From Symbiodinium natans (Eukaryota; Sar; Dinophyceae; Suessiales; Symbiodiniaceae), in the NCBI GenBank assembly GCA_905221605.1, contig CAJNDS010002774.1:1-64000 (forward strand): 64,000 nt of DNA, in the 5' to 3' direction. The notes under the pieces were generated by a model. The model worked only from the letters and a program-made list of their open reading frames with translations, had not been told where the DNA came from and did no database searches. A program made the position numbers and the translations under genes. Below, piece after piece: positions 46,262 through 56,969 of this stretch (positions within the stretch are counted from its first letter, which is position 1; each line of letters begins with the position of its first letter).

Positions 46262-46852
46262 GCAGACCTTTAAGGCCCTGCACCGATCCTTAGCAACTCC
46301 TCCCAACCCTATCCCCTAAACTTGCTCGAAATAGTGAACCCAGCAAACCTGGGGCAAACCTGCCTGGCCCGCCAGGGAAATAGGCACTGCAGCCATGAGG
46401 GGGCTATGGACCGTGTGAGGCTCCTGTGAAGGTGGGCATGAGCTGTCCTACAGCTGAGGTCCTAGAAAAGGTTGGGGCGCTCTTTGCCATGCTTTTGAAG
46501 CTTTGGGTCTCTTCAAGATGATTCAGGGGTGCAACAAACTCACCACTCCACGCCGTACACACACTCAGATGAATTGTAGGCTGGAGGCGTGGGGCTTTGG
46601 CCGTACGCCAGGACACTACACTGACTACACCGGCGCCAATGTGAAAGAGCAGAGCTTCACGAGGATGGTGCACGACGGCAAAACAAAATTAATCAATGCC
46701 CGGGTGTGTGGAAACATCAGAATGACTGGGTGTTTGTGCTGAAGGGTCACGTATCTCTGATTCGGTATGGCAGCAGAAGTGAGCAAGTTCAGGGGGAAGT
46801 TTAGCCGCGTATGCTTAATATTGGAAGCAAGAGCTTCCGCTCCATGGCACAT
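45831..46852 (-). CDS. Candidate multi-exon gene with CA repeat in an intron
   Basis: Minus patches lie at 46852-46625 (KHTRLNFPLNLLTSAAIPNQ), about 46550-46404, about 46200-46070 (GRVSSVLRQGRYHRHRTCEE, then SLQALQAHQAASDSLKPPK) and about 46000-45890 (DKELHGLPVAYSCLPPDADM, then MRWLMAAGWPWNLSGLVAEH). The (CA)n tract at 46203-46258 sits directly upstream of the third patch. No domain seen. Confidence 0.38.
46203..46258. repeat. (CA)n microsatellite
   Basis: About 28 uninterrupted CA units. Confidence 0.97.
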
Positions 46853-47379
46853 GCAAGTAAGTCCTTGAGGGTTTAGACAAGAGGTGCTACAGCAACCCGA
46901 GACTTACAATGTGGTCATGCTGATCATCCAGCTGTAAGAAGCTTTATGCCTTACACTCAAGAGCCGCCAAGATTCTCATGATGCAAGCTGGTAAAACTTG
47001 CAGCTACCCGCAAATGCTCCAAAGAAACTGCAACTACCATCTGCCCAGTCCCTGTTTCCTGGTTCGTGTCATGCTCCCATGGTTCTGGTGTGGCCGTCCC
47101 GCTCCGGACCTGCCCATGGGACGAGCGTAGGTACGTCTACTGCACTGCATCAGACCCCGAACTGGAACTGCTGCCTCTACGTCCTTCACACGCGCATGTG
47201 CAAACCTTGAATTGAAACCGGGACTAGCCTGACTGATCGATGCGTAGTCTTGCAGCCATAGTCCAAGCCAGATTTCGCATGGCGACATGAACTGGACACT
47301 GGTCTGATGTCATGAAGCTGACGCATATCATCGTGGTTCAGGCATCGAAGATCACATCCCACACTGCCCGACATGTGGG

Positions 47380-47930
47380 GGGTTGTTCCATGTACTTTTT
47401 GGTGCCCCTAACTATCTAAGGAAGATCTTGCCGACCACAAGTTAAGATCACCCCTGTGGTTGTTGAGCCTTGTGGTGTTCATCCGCGGCCAGTCGTGGGG
47501 GCGCTGAGCTCTGGCGCCTGGCTTTTCAGGCTCTGGGACCTACAAGCTTCGAACAACTCACTAAAGAATGACAAACATCCCGTGAGCCTGGGGCCTCTAC
47601 ATGTTGCTCTGACTGGTTGCTTAGTCTAGCTGCGCCTCAAGCGGCCAAACCCGACGCTCCCGAAGCCTCGCAGTTGCGTCGCAAGATTTATAGAGGCATC
47701 AAGGACCCTGGACCCTAAAATGACCGACAGAAACTTCCCACCAACTTCCTGAGTTCCTAAGCCCCCACCTTCCTCAACGGGCCGATGCAAGAGTGTCTAA
47801 CCGAAATCCAGGAACTCTGCACAGACAAGCCCCAAAATGGGAAATAGAATCCTCTGGTATAAAGCCCCAAACAGGGGCCCTATCATTCACCGTAAACTGA
47901 CAAAACTAAACCCTAAATCCTCTCTAACAA
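47380..47930. other. No gene seen
   Basis: Unique DNA with only short frames and scattered CCCTAAA motifs near 47710 and 47905. Confidence 0.4.
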
Positions 47931-47935
47931 TTTCG

Positions 47936-48095
47936 TGGACAAGCGCCAACAAGTCGAGGACAAGCGCCAACAATTCGCGGACAAGCACCAACCCTCAACC
48001 CTCAAGCCTCAAGCCTCAACCCTCAAGCCTCAAGCCTCAAGCCTCAAGCCTCAAGCCTCAACCCTCAAGCCTCAACCCTCAACCCTCAACCCACC
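47936..48095 (+). repeat. 21-bp repeat followed by CCTCAA(G/C) 7-mer array
   Basis: 47938-47985 holds three copies of a 21-bp unit beginning GGACAAGC(G/A)CCAAC. From about 47987 to 48092 there are about 15 heptamers CCTCAAG or CCTCAAC in strict register. Confidence 0.93.
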
Positions 48096-48175
48096 GAGTT
48101 AACAGCTCGCCCGTGGGAAAGGAGCGCCTCTCGGCCGCTGAGCCCTCAGGGGCCACAGAGAGGAACCTCGGGGGA

Positions 48176-48510
48176 ACAGGGTTTAGGGATTCAGGGTTTA
48201 TAGGGTTTATAGGGTTAAAAGGGTTTATAGGGTTTATAGGGATTCAGGGTTTATAGGGTTTATAGGGTTAAAAGGGTTTTGTAGGGTTTATAGGGTTAAA
48301 AGGGGTTTATAGGGTTTATAGTGTTTCTAAGGGTTTGAGGGAAAATAGGGTTTATGGGTTTTTTTTGGGCTTGTTGGGGGCTTATAGGGTTTATAGGGTT
48401 TGGAGGGTCTAGGGTGAAATTCCTAAGCCCCTGGGGTGGGTTTAGGGTTTAAGGTTTAGGGTTTAGGGTTTGGGGTCTGGGGTTTAGGGTTAGAGAGGAA
48501 AATAGAGGTT
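48176..48510 (+). repeat. TTTATAGGG / TTTAGGG array
   Basis: Many units of AGGGTTTATAGGG and GGGTTAAAAGGG, grading into TTTAGGG at 48440-48490. This is a variant telomere-like array with a 9-base unit. Confidence 0.92.
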
Positions 48511-48688
48511 TTCTCTGGTTTTCCTCTGTTTTGTACCAGAAAATAGCCCCCCCCCCCAAAAAAAAAAAAAATAAAAAACAACAAGTCCAAAAACACATGG
48601 GTCCCCCTCTTTGAGCCCAAGCTGTGTTGCTACAGGAGCTATTGCTACTAAGTAGCAATGACGTGAATCACGGAGATAGTCGCAGCAA

Positions 48689-49256
48689 TCATGATAAGAT
48701 ATGATGAGAAGAACAAATCCTGGTTGATTGAAACCGCAAACGTAAATTTTCTATCGGAGCCACCCGCGGCACCCAACCGAAGGATGGACAATCCGTGAAA
48801 GTCTTGCCAAGGGGCGTGTTTTCCGAAACTAGCGCAACATCGGTCTCCTGAGCTGAAAGGGAATGGAGCGATGGTGAGCCACTCACGAACCGACACGAAC
48901 TCAGCTGTAGCAGAAGATGCACACACGCGCGCGCACGCGCGCACGCAATGCTTTAGTAGTGACCACACATACACCAAGGAACTGTGATCATGATCTGCAC
49001 CTACCTGGCAGGTATACCCCGAAACGGACACCAAGCTCAACCCTCTAGTCAGAATCATGCTTCCGGTTGTTTGGCTTGTGCCCTGAGAACACCATAACGT
49101 TTGAGAGTGATTGTGAGAAAGCTTTCGACATAGCTTGCAAGAAAAGTCTCTGCCAGCAGCTTCTCCAGACGGAGGGCGTGCACTTGCCACCTTCCAGAAA
49201 AGCACAGCAACAAAATGAGGCCCACTTGCTGCAGCGAACGCCAACCTCTCTAACAT
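48689..49256 (-). CDS. Candidate gene end: last exon plus upstream exon
   Basis: The last exon, about 48859-48689, follows a strong acceptor (CCATTCCCTTTCAGCTCAG). It reads ETDVALVSENTPLGKTFTDC then PSFGWVPRVAPIENLRLRFQ to a stop at 48689. A longer 202-codon frame overlaps it in another phase (stop at 48648), but the acceptor-linked frame looks more natural. An upstream patch at about 49256-49080 contains GPHFVAVLFWKVASARPPSG and GRDFSCKLCRKLSHNHSQTL. Alternating CG/CA purine-pyrimidine DNA lies at 48920-48946, probably in an intron. Function unknown. Confidence 0.42.
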
Positions 49257-49501
49257 TTAGCTTTCAGGCGCAACATTCTCCCCAAACCTTCTGGCCACGG
49301 TAAGCCCTAAACCCCACAAGCCCCAAATCTTAAACCCTGAACCCTAATCCTTTCGCTTGGAGCCCTGCGGGGTCGACGGCTGCTCCGTGAGTGGAGCGGT
49401 CGGTGAGGCCTCGCCGAATGGAACCAGGAAGGGTTTGCGCGGTCAAAGCCGATTGATTGAACAAAGGATGTATACACATGTATTCCTTATACATGAAATA
49501 C

Positions 49502-49580
49502 ATACACACACACACACACACACACATACACACACATGCCCACATACACACATACATACAAACACACACACACACACACC

Positions 49581-49613
<33 letters not shown>
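49502..49613. repeat. Interrupted (CA)n microsatellite
   Basis: CA repeats with TA, CC and AA interruptions. Confidence 0.93.
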
Positions 49614-49615
<2 letters not shown>

Positions 49616-49800
49616 TGCATTACATTCCAGTACATTGCATTGCATTGCATTACATGACATGACATTACATTCCATTACATTACATTAAACTACATTACAT
49701 TAAATTACATTACATTGCATTGCATTGCATCACATTGCATTACATTACATTACATTACATTACATTAGGTTACGTTACGTTGCGTTGCGTTGCGCTACAT
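49614..49800. repeat. Pentamer array (ACATT/GCATT)n
   Basis: About 185 bp of TTGCATTACATTACATT-type 5-mers. The last units drift to GTTAC and GCGTT, followed by a CATG/TATA stretch. Confidence 0.9.
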
Positions 49801-49984
49801 ACATGCATGCATATGTACATATATATATATATGCATGATCATGCGTCGCACCCCCTCCCCTCCCCCCCCCTCCCACCCTCCCAACCGCCCAACCCCTCCC
49901 TCCCCCCCCTTTGAGGGGCTAGTGTTCAGGGCTCTAACATTTATAGTTTTAAGGCTTAGGGTTAAAGGGCTTAGGGTTTTGGGT

Positions 49985-50250
49985 CCTTAACGTAGCGGGT
50001 TTGGAGCTTCTGAAAAACCACAAACACCTGAGCGTTGATTGGCTGTTGCTCAACCAAGACAGCAAAAACCAAGCAAACCTCCGGCAAATTTTCGGTTTCG
50101 GAGCCGAAAGACAAAAAACACTGGGGAAAACAAACACACCAAGACACGTACAGAGGGTCTGACGCCGAATATAGGACTCTCATCTCCTACTTCCACAGGT
50201 ATCGGACATGAAAATCCTTCTGTACAGACAAATGAGGAGGGGGGTTGACA
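49985..50250 (-). CDS. Candidate exons, unknown
   Basis: Minus patches lie at about 50240-50150 (SSFVCTEGFSCPIPVEVGDE, then SPIFGVRPSV) and about 50110-49990 (SETENLPEVCLVFAVLVEQQ, then PINAQVFVVFQKLQTRYVKD). The second runs into telomere-like DNA (49930-49985), again a likely intron start. No domain recognised. Confidence 0.4.
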
Positions 50251-50548
50251 AGACACGTACATATATATATATATACATATATATGGTACCCCCCCCCCCC
50301 AGTTATCCACACCTTTTCTGCTTGTTTTGTGTTTTTCTTGTTCTGGCACTGCGTATTTCTTTTTGCTCGTTCGTAATTTGTTTTCTTTGCTCCAGCGTGT
50401 TGATTATATTTTCCTTCTTCCTTTATATATATCTGGTTGACTATCTGTATGTTTATATTACACCAGTAGACACGTTTCTAGAGTGCATCGTGTACTGAAA
50501 TTTCAAGGCCTCAATGGTCAAGCACGATGAGGGACAAGGAGTATTGAA

Positions 50549-50872
50549 GTTCAATGCTCCGGATTGAACTTCAATACTCCGGGATTCAAGATTCAAGATT
50601 CAAAGTTTCCCCGGGATCTTGAGTCCAGGGTCCCGAAGTCTTGAAGTTCAATCCGGGGTATTGAACTTCAATACTCGGGACCCTGGATTCAAGATCCCGG
50701 GGAAACTTTTCCCTGGAACCTTGAATCTTGAATCTTGAAGCTTGAAGTATTGAACTTCAATCCGGAGCATTGAACTTCAATACTGCGGGATTCAAGATTC
50801 AAGATTTAAGGTTCCAGGGAAAAGTTTCCCCGGGATCTTGAATCCAGGGTCCCGAGTTTTGAAGTTCAATCC
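50549..50872. repeat. Alternating inverted repeat block (three ~88-104 bp arms)
   Basis: Arm 2 (50658-50761) and arm 3 (50769-50872) are near-perfect inverted repeats with a 7-bp spacer. The core 88 bp at 50674-50761 pairs with 50769-50856. Arm 1 (about 50549-50635) is a third, shorter copy in the orientation of arm 3. Each arm contains the palindrome ATTGAACTTCAAT or its complement, GATTCAAGATTCAAG, CCCCGGGATCTTGA and CCAGGGTCCCGA. Confidence 0.95.
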
Positions 50873-50879
50873 AAAGCCT

Positions 50880-51960
50880 TAGGGCTTTCCGGAGTAATAC
50901 CCTGACGGGGTTAGCTCTTTAGCCCTATAGGGTCTAAGCTTTAAGCATTACCCGAAACCCTTAAGGGTCAGAACCCTAAAACCCTTGAGGGCTCTAAAGT
51001 CTAGAGATTAGAAGGCTGTAGCCCGAGAGGTGCTGAAACCATAACTAGAATTTTTTAATGGGCCGGGCCGAACTATTTTGTTCAAAATTTCAAGGATTTG
51101 AAGGAATGTACGGATTTTAAAAAACTCAAAAGGGCCGGGCATTTCCCAAAATAATATATTTTTTCAAGATTTTACGGATTTTAAAGTATCTAAGTGGCCT
51201 TTTACATTCCTTAACATCCTCAAAATGTTGAAAGCCAGAGGCCTCTCAATATTTTAAGGAGTTTACAGGGTTTTCAAGAATTGAAGGGTCTTTGTAAATT
51301 CTTTAAAATCCTGGAAGCTTTAACAGGGGAAACAGAACCATCAAATAGTACGTAAAGGTGAGTCGTACACAGGGTTATAAGGTTCTAATCCTATAGGTAC
51401 TGCCTCAACCTTTAACCATAAACATGTGAACCCTATAGGTGTATAGGGTTTAAACCCTATCGGGCTAAGCCCGTGAGGGCTTCAGAGATAAACTTTTTGG
51501 GATTTAAAGGTTTAAAAAACTAAGGTCTGGGCATGTATACCTCTTTAGACTTTATGGGATTTAAAGGTTTGAAAACCTAAGGTCTGGGCATGTATACCTT
51601 CAGCGCCTATGCGGTTAAAACTTTTCAGCCTTGTAGAGCCCTCTTGGCTTTCAGGGTTCTGACCCTAAAGGGTGCAGGTTTAGATGCCTAAACCGTAAAC
51701 CCTTAAGGTTTAAACTCTATGGGCTTAGGTTTAAATACCTAGATCTTAAAATCTTCAAACCTGTTAACCGTATAGGATTAAAGGTTAAGGGTTTAGGTGT
51801 AATTGCTTAACCTTGAAACCCTATGGATCTAAAGGTTCAGCTTCAGGTTTAACCCTAAACCCTATCGGCTTTAAGCCCTAAACCCTATAGGGTTTCGGTG
51901 CCGCTCTTTTTATAAGACTTAAACCTGAACCGATAGGGGTTTAGAGATTTAGCCCTGAAA
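50880..51960. repeat. AT-rich block of decayed CCCTATAGGG / TTTAAACC repeats
   Basis: About 1.1 kb with no ORF of note, richer in A/T than its flanks. It has repeated short palindromes (CCCTATAGGG, TTTAAACC, CCCTTAAGGG) and telomere-like CCCTAAACCC near its right end. At 51499-51612 two copies of a 57-bp unit (GGGATTTAAAGGTTT...CATGTATACCT) lie in tandem. Confidence 0.75.
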
Positions 51961-52239
51961 AAAGCCTTTGCAAAACCAGGGAGCGCAGCGGAGCGGAAGG
52001 GAGGGGAGGGGAGAAGGTCGCTGTGCCCAGTGTTTGGACAGATGGAGAGGACTCGACATCTCAAGGATTGCATGCATTTACGTTATGTAGGGGATTGGGC
52101 TATTGGAGGAGGGGGGGGAGTTCACGGGTCACCGCGGCCCGTGAACGATCTAATTGGCTCGCAACCACAAAAAGCGTGGATAACCACAAAAAAGCGTGGA
52201 TAACCCGGGGGGGGTAGCATATATATATATATATGTGAA

Positions 52240-52427
52240 ACAAAGTTGGATCTACGAATCCAGAACAACTGCACATAGCGATCAACTGCAACCACAGTGG
52301 CAGCCTCGGAGCCGCTGGGCTCGGGGGAGAACGCGCGATCCTTGGGCCTGCGGCAGGGCTTCGTGCGCCCAAGCAAACCCCGGAACAGTTGAAACCTTAG
52401 GGTGGAAAGGGTGCGTTGGAGAGACAT
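52240..52427 (-). CDS. Candidate exon, unknown
   Basis: The minus frame from a Met at 52427 codes STLRFQLFRGLLGRTKPCRR then DRAFSPEPSGSEAATVVAVD. It lies just downstream (in its own sense) of the telomere-like array at 52449-52545. It could be an exon starting after that intron. Confidence 0.3.
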
Positions 52428-52448
52428 CCCATAGCCTCCAAGTTCCTA

Positions 52449-52545
52449 AACCTTAAGCCCTAAGCCCTGAGCCCTGAGCCCTAGGCCTAAACCCTAAACC
52501 CTAAACCCTAAACCCTAATCCAAAACCCTAAACCCTAAGTTTTTG
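52449..52545 (-). repeat. CCCTAAA telomere-type array
   Basis: Five CCTAAAC heptamers in perfect register at about 52492-52530, flanked by CCCTAAGCC and CCCTGAGCC variants. The strand is for the TTTAGGG sense. Confidence 0.93.
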
Positions 52546-52749
52546 AAGGAACCTCATGTGCTGGCCTCGGCTTGCGGCTCTTGGCAGGCAGCGAGGTCGC
52601 GCGGGGTGGGGAGGCTGCCAGGAGCGCTGCAATGGCCTAAGGGTATAAGGTCATAGCAATAGAACATTACGAAAACCTCATATCTATATATATATATATA
52701 TGTATAAATAAATAAATATAAATATATATATATATATACATCTGATTAG

Positions 52750-52860
52750 TTTTGATTACGATTACGATTGCGATTACGCTTAAGATTACTATTGCTATTG
52801 CTGTTGCTATTGCTATTGCTACTGCTATTGCTATTGTTACTGCTACTACTTTTGTTTCTT
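52750..52860 (+). repeat. Hexamer array GATTAC to CTATTG
   Basis: A phased 6-bp repeat that changes from GATTACGATTAC into CTATTGCTATTG and CTACTG, giving Ile-Thr and Ile-Ala dipeptides if translated. Preceded by two (AT)n tracts. Confidence 0.88.
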
Positions 52861-53066
52861 TACTATTGCTGTACTATATAGAAGAGGCTTCAGCTTGGGC
52901 GCAAGGCTGTGCTCAATTCCGATCCAGGACTAGAAACATCAGAATGGCAAGCAGTAGGCAGCCCGAATCTAGGCAGGCCCGGGCTGTGCCGCAATAAATA
53001 CCACACATGTGCAGGGACTTGATGTGAAATGTCCTGGGATGCAAGCGCTCTTTCCTGTCGAGCCGC

Positions 53067-54458
53067 TTAGCCGCAATGTGACCCGGGACCCCCCCCCTCA
53101 ATCCTGGGCCTAGGCCCAGGACAACCCCCCTCCAGACATAGGACTTGGCTTTGCTTCTGCGATGCACACGCTACACCCCGCGTTGGGCCAGCCCTGCTGC
53201 CGAGGCGCAGGCATTTACCATTAAGGGTATTGATTCGCGGCGAAACAGAAAGAAGATCTAGCTCGGCTTCGGGATTTGCTGTAGGGCTTGTGTGTTGAGA
53301 CATGTTGAGACCCATGTTCAAAGCCAAGGGACTCCTGGAACATCGGGGAAGAGGGGCGCCTTCTGCTCGGACGAGTCCTGCGCACGGTAGACGCGTGAGC
53401 ACGTGTTCCCGGGTTCAGGCCATCAGTGTGTTCGTGAAGCTTGTGGATTGTGACCTTGACGATCCTTGAGCTGTCCCTTAACGAAAGGAGGAGATATATG
53501 TATCTCGAGAGATTCCCAAGGTCGAAAGCTCTGAGAAGTGAGGGCAGATTTATAAACGCACCATGCGCAACAGACGATCCCCTCGAGCAGGAGCCGGTCC
53601 CGGCGAGTCTTCGAGCTCTGAGCACGGCTCACCTGAAACAGAATTCAGAGCGACTGGCGTCTCTCTCTCTTTCTTTCTTTTTCTTTCATTCGTCTTTCTT
53701 CTGCTTTCTTTCTTTTGTTCGGGCGTACTCCCTCTCTCCCTCTTTCCCCTCGTTCCCCTCTTTGCCCTCTTTCCCCTCTGTTCCCTCTTTTCCCTCCTTT
53801 CCTTCTCCCCCTCTGTCTTCTTCCTTCCTTCCTCTGCGCCAACCCCCCCGAAGGGTTGCCGCCCTAAGGGCGCGCCAAACTCCCCCTCTCTCTCTTCAGT
53901 CCTTCCGTCCTTCCTGCGCACTTGGGTGTGATCTTCTCACGGAAACATGGGACTGCCTGCTCTGACTGAACCCACTCTCAAAGACCCGCATGGGAGGCGC
54001 TGAGGTGGCCGAGCACTGTTCATTGCCGCCGCGCCTTGTTGTTGCGTCGCCGCGGAGCAGCTGCTGCGTCTGTCCGCGCCATGAGGGAAGCAAACGGTCA
54101 AGCAGCGGGCCTGTGTTGATTTGATGTCCGTTGTCAGGCTTCTGCATAATGCGCCAGGAATTCGTCTAGACTGCTACTTGCTCCACCTTTCGTCACCGAA
54201 CACCCCACCTTCACCTTCTCAGGACTCTTCCAATAGCAGCTGAAGCTATCTAAGAAATTATCAAAACCGGTCACTGCAGCACTGTTCAGCAAGAATCAGC
54301 GAGACATGACCTTGGATGCCCATGAAGGAGAGCTCACCATGCTCCCAAAAGAAGTGTCCTTGAAGAGTATGTACAGCTGCGGCGGCGGGACAAGTCAGAC
54401 ACTCACTACACAGTAATGCACCCGTGCAGCAAAACAGAGGGAAATGGTTGCAACGCAT
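53067..54458 (-). CDS. Candidate multi-exon gene, unknown
   Basis: Minus patches lie at 54430-54265 (VHTLQGHFFWEHGELSFMGI), 54147-53955 (KPDNGHQINTGPLLDRLLPS, then WRGQTQQLLRGDATT) and 53625-53221 (RAFDLGNLSRYIYLLLSLRD, then RIVKVTIHKLHEHTDGLNPG). An alternative frame is at 53402-53100. The gap at 53900-53650 holds the CT-rich element copy 3, which would thus lie in an intron. The 53625-53221 frame is 134 codons with good composition. Function unknown. Confidence 0.45.
53660..53885 (-). mobile_element. Probable AG-flanked element remnant (3' end only)
   Basis: On the minus strand the short hairpins GCGCCCTTAGGGCG and CCCTTCGGGG are followed by about 165 bp of AG-rich, interrupted repeat. This is the same order and spacing as the ends of the copies at 29.03 and 39.57 kb. 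No ORF part is present. Confidence 0.45.
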
Positions 54459-54728
54459 GGTCCTGCCTGTTTCAGACTAGCTGCACCCCTATACCATGCG
54501 CGATCTATGCAAGGGGAACCCTCAACTACCATTTTTCCTTCTTAAGAGTAGTACAGGGATTAATATTTTTTCATTCATGTGGGGTTCTTAACTAGTCAAC
54601 CCACACCTCTGACGAGGCCCCCGGCCCCCGCCGCAGCGCCGGAAGCGCCGCGCTGAGCCGCCCCGCCGAGGCCGCACTGGGGAGGCAGCTGAGTTACTTA
54701 GCTGAGCTTAGCTGCTTAGGTTCCTTTT

Positions 54729-55763
54729 TTAGCTTCGATGAATGTCCTTACTACTAAAACGGCTCTCAAAGGTTCGGATCTTGGGGCTAAGGGTTTTGAG
54801 TTGACTCAGCTTTGTGCATTGAAGTGGCTCAGAGGGCTCCTCCCGGAACCCTCGCCCTGCCCTGGGCCCCCAACCTTTCCCCTGGCCCCTGTCGCTGGAT
54901 TCGAGGGGCAAGCAAGTGCATCCAAGCGGCTCGACGACAGCCGGCCTCACCAGGTGCAACACAAGCCCCGACCCCCTCTGAAAGCCCCACAACCTTTGAG
55001 CAGGAGGTGCAAGGCCTGCAAACGATGCAGGTTTCTGGGCTTCGACATAACTTCATCATACCTCTGGCTGGTGACGAGGCCAACAAGCAGCCACGGGCTG
55101 ATAAACCAACCACCCCAACCACCCCGGTCCTGGCCCCAGAACCCAAAAGATTAGCCGAAAGCTTCCTGGGACCCCAAAACATCGAGAGCCCCTGAAAGCC
55201 AGGAGCCCCCGCAACGAGGGAAGGTCCAGGTCTCTCAGGTCCCGGTCTCCCGACAGGAGCTCCTGGCTCATGGGCTCGTTGGGAGCAGCCTTTGCCCTGG
55301 TGAGATTCCGGCATACTCCCAAGAAGGTACCGCTTATAGGATCTTTGTTTGAGGGGCATCAGGAGGGACCCCTAGAAGGGACCCTTAATCTTCTTCCCCT
55401 ATATAACCCATATATATACACATAAATACCGCATATAGTCCTTTATACCGAAATGACCCCTGAGGTCCCTTAGAAGGGCCCCTTGACAATCTGCAAAGTA
55501 CCGCTGGCTGTGGCAGTTCAAGGGCTTCTGTCCTCCACGAAGCTTTGAAGGAGCTCGGCCAGCTTTCCACTGCTGACACCTGGCAGCTTGCGTAGAGGGA
55601 GATGGGTCCGGGGTGCGCTGTGCAGGTCAAATACCAAAACCCTCCATGGTTCTGGCACCATGCTTGAGGCATCATGGGTCTTTGAGTGATCCCAAACATC
55701 CGAAAACCACCTTAGACCAATTGAACCTGCTTTCGCGGCTTCTCCACCTCCAGGCGGTGTCAA
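54729..55763 (-). CDS. Candidate multi-exon gene, unknown
   Basis: Minus patches lie at 55763-55518 (IGLRWFSDVWDHSKTHDASS, then EPWRVLVFDLHSAPRTHLPL and KLAELLQSFVEDRSP), about 55322-55200 (NLTRAKAAPNEPMSQELLSG, then DRDLRDLDLPSLRGLLAF) and about 54890-54729 (REEPSEPLQCTKLSQLKTLS, ending HRS and a stop). Between the first two lie palindromic AAGGGCCCTT-type repeats and a short AT run. A plus-strand frame (54812-55195) competes in the last part. No domain recognised. Confidence 0.43.
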
Positions 55764-55845
55764 CAGGCAGCTAAGGAGGAAGTCGACAGCACCTCGGGTC
55801 TTCCCAGCTTGGAATTAAGGTTTCCCCTCTGGAGAGTCGTGTTGA

Positions 55846-56520
55846 GAGAAGTTGGCTCTTGGGTACTCTCCTCTAGTGAAGGTAGTTCAGTTCAACATGC
55901 GAAAGCACGAGAGCAGCTGTTCTAGATTTGCATCTCTTTGTGTGTGCCTTTCTTTTGGGCTTGCTAAACAGCAGGCAGTCGGAGGGAACCCTAATCAAGA
56001 GCAATTGGCACGCAAATGTATTGCGGCGCGGGCCGTGTGAAACAAAACGCCGTCTTCACAAGAGGCAGAGATGGACAGGTAATTGTACGGATCGTGAATG
56101 CAAGAAAAAGTGCTGACAAACTCTGGAAGGTCGTCAAGACTTAGCAAAGCCTACCGAGCAAAGTTCTAGCTTTCATCCAGGGTCAGTCCTGCATGCCACT
56201 GCACGTCCGTGATTCAGGGGGTTGTGAGGAAGACGGCGGTGATGCCATCTGGCATCACCACGACGGTCTCAAGCAACTCATGCTCTGCACATCGGATCAC
56301 TTCCTCAGCGCAAACGGAGGCCCGAAGAGTTTGTTGAAGGGGGCTGGGCGTTGCTTTTTTTGGAGGGTGGGGAGACACCCAGGCTTTTTTAGAGAAGCTG
56401 ATGCGCTGATATTGAAGGCAATATTGAGGAGCCAGGGCTCCTTGTCGACTGGAAGCTGCCAGTGGTTCCTACAGACCCGAAACTCGAAACAGCACGCAGC
56501 CTGTAAAGGAACATGGCCCC
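55846..56520. repeat. Large repeat, copy A
   Basis: It matches 62625-63310 over its full length and 61081-61525 over its right part. It differs by scattered substitutions, one extra T in a T run at about 56352, and about 9 bp missing at about 56385. Confidence 0.95.
56214..56520 (-). pseudogene. Frameshifted copy of the repeat's minus-strand ORF
   Basis: Corresponds to the 123-codon frames in copies B and C. The C-terminal ETVVVMPDGITAVFLTTP is kept (one Ile to Leu change), but an extra base in a homopolymer breaks the frame upstream. Confidence 0.35.
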
Positions 56521-56903
56521 TGTCTTCGCACTGTCTGGCAGACACATGTCATGCTTGGTGAAAAGTCACCTCCAGCAGCTGTAAGAACGACATTGAGCCT
56601 TCTTCGACGGTGGTGCATTAAAGCATGGTCTTGCGCAAGCTTTATTCTTCCTTTCCCGGTCCTGTGCAGATGGCATAACCGTCCATATCATGGAGAACTT
56701 CCTTGCAGAACAGTCAGTCCCACACTTGAGGCATGCTGTATGCAGCTCGCCAGCTACGTGTATAGAAGCAACTCCCATGAGAGCTACGAGTAGCCATGAT
56801 GAGATCTGAAGATTTGAAGTCCTTACCCTGTGGATGTGATGGGAAAGAACAGGCCTGCGGTTCCATCGCTCATCGCCACCTGGCTCCTCAAAGGGTTTGT
56901 CGG

Positions 56904-56905
<2 letters not shown>

Positions 56906-56968
<63 letters not shown>
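56906..56968. repeat. (CAG)21 trinucleotide tract
   Basis: Twenty-one uninterrupted CAG units. It is open as poly-Gln, poly-Ser or poly-Ala on the plus strand and as poly-Ala on the minus strand. None of these is clearly a gene. Confidence 0.97.
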
Positions 56969-56969
<1 letters not shown>

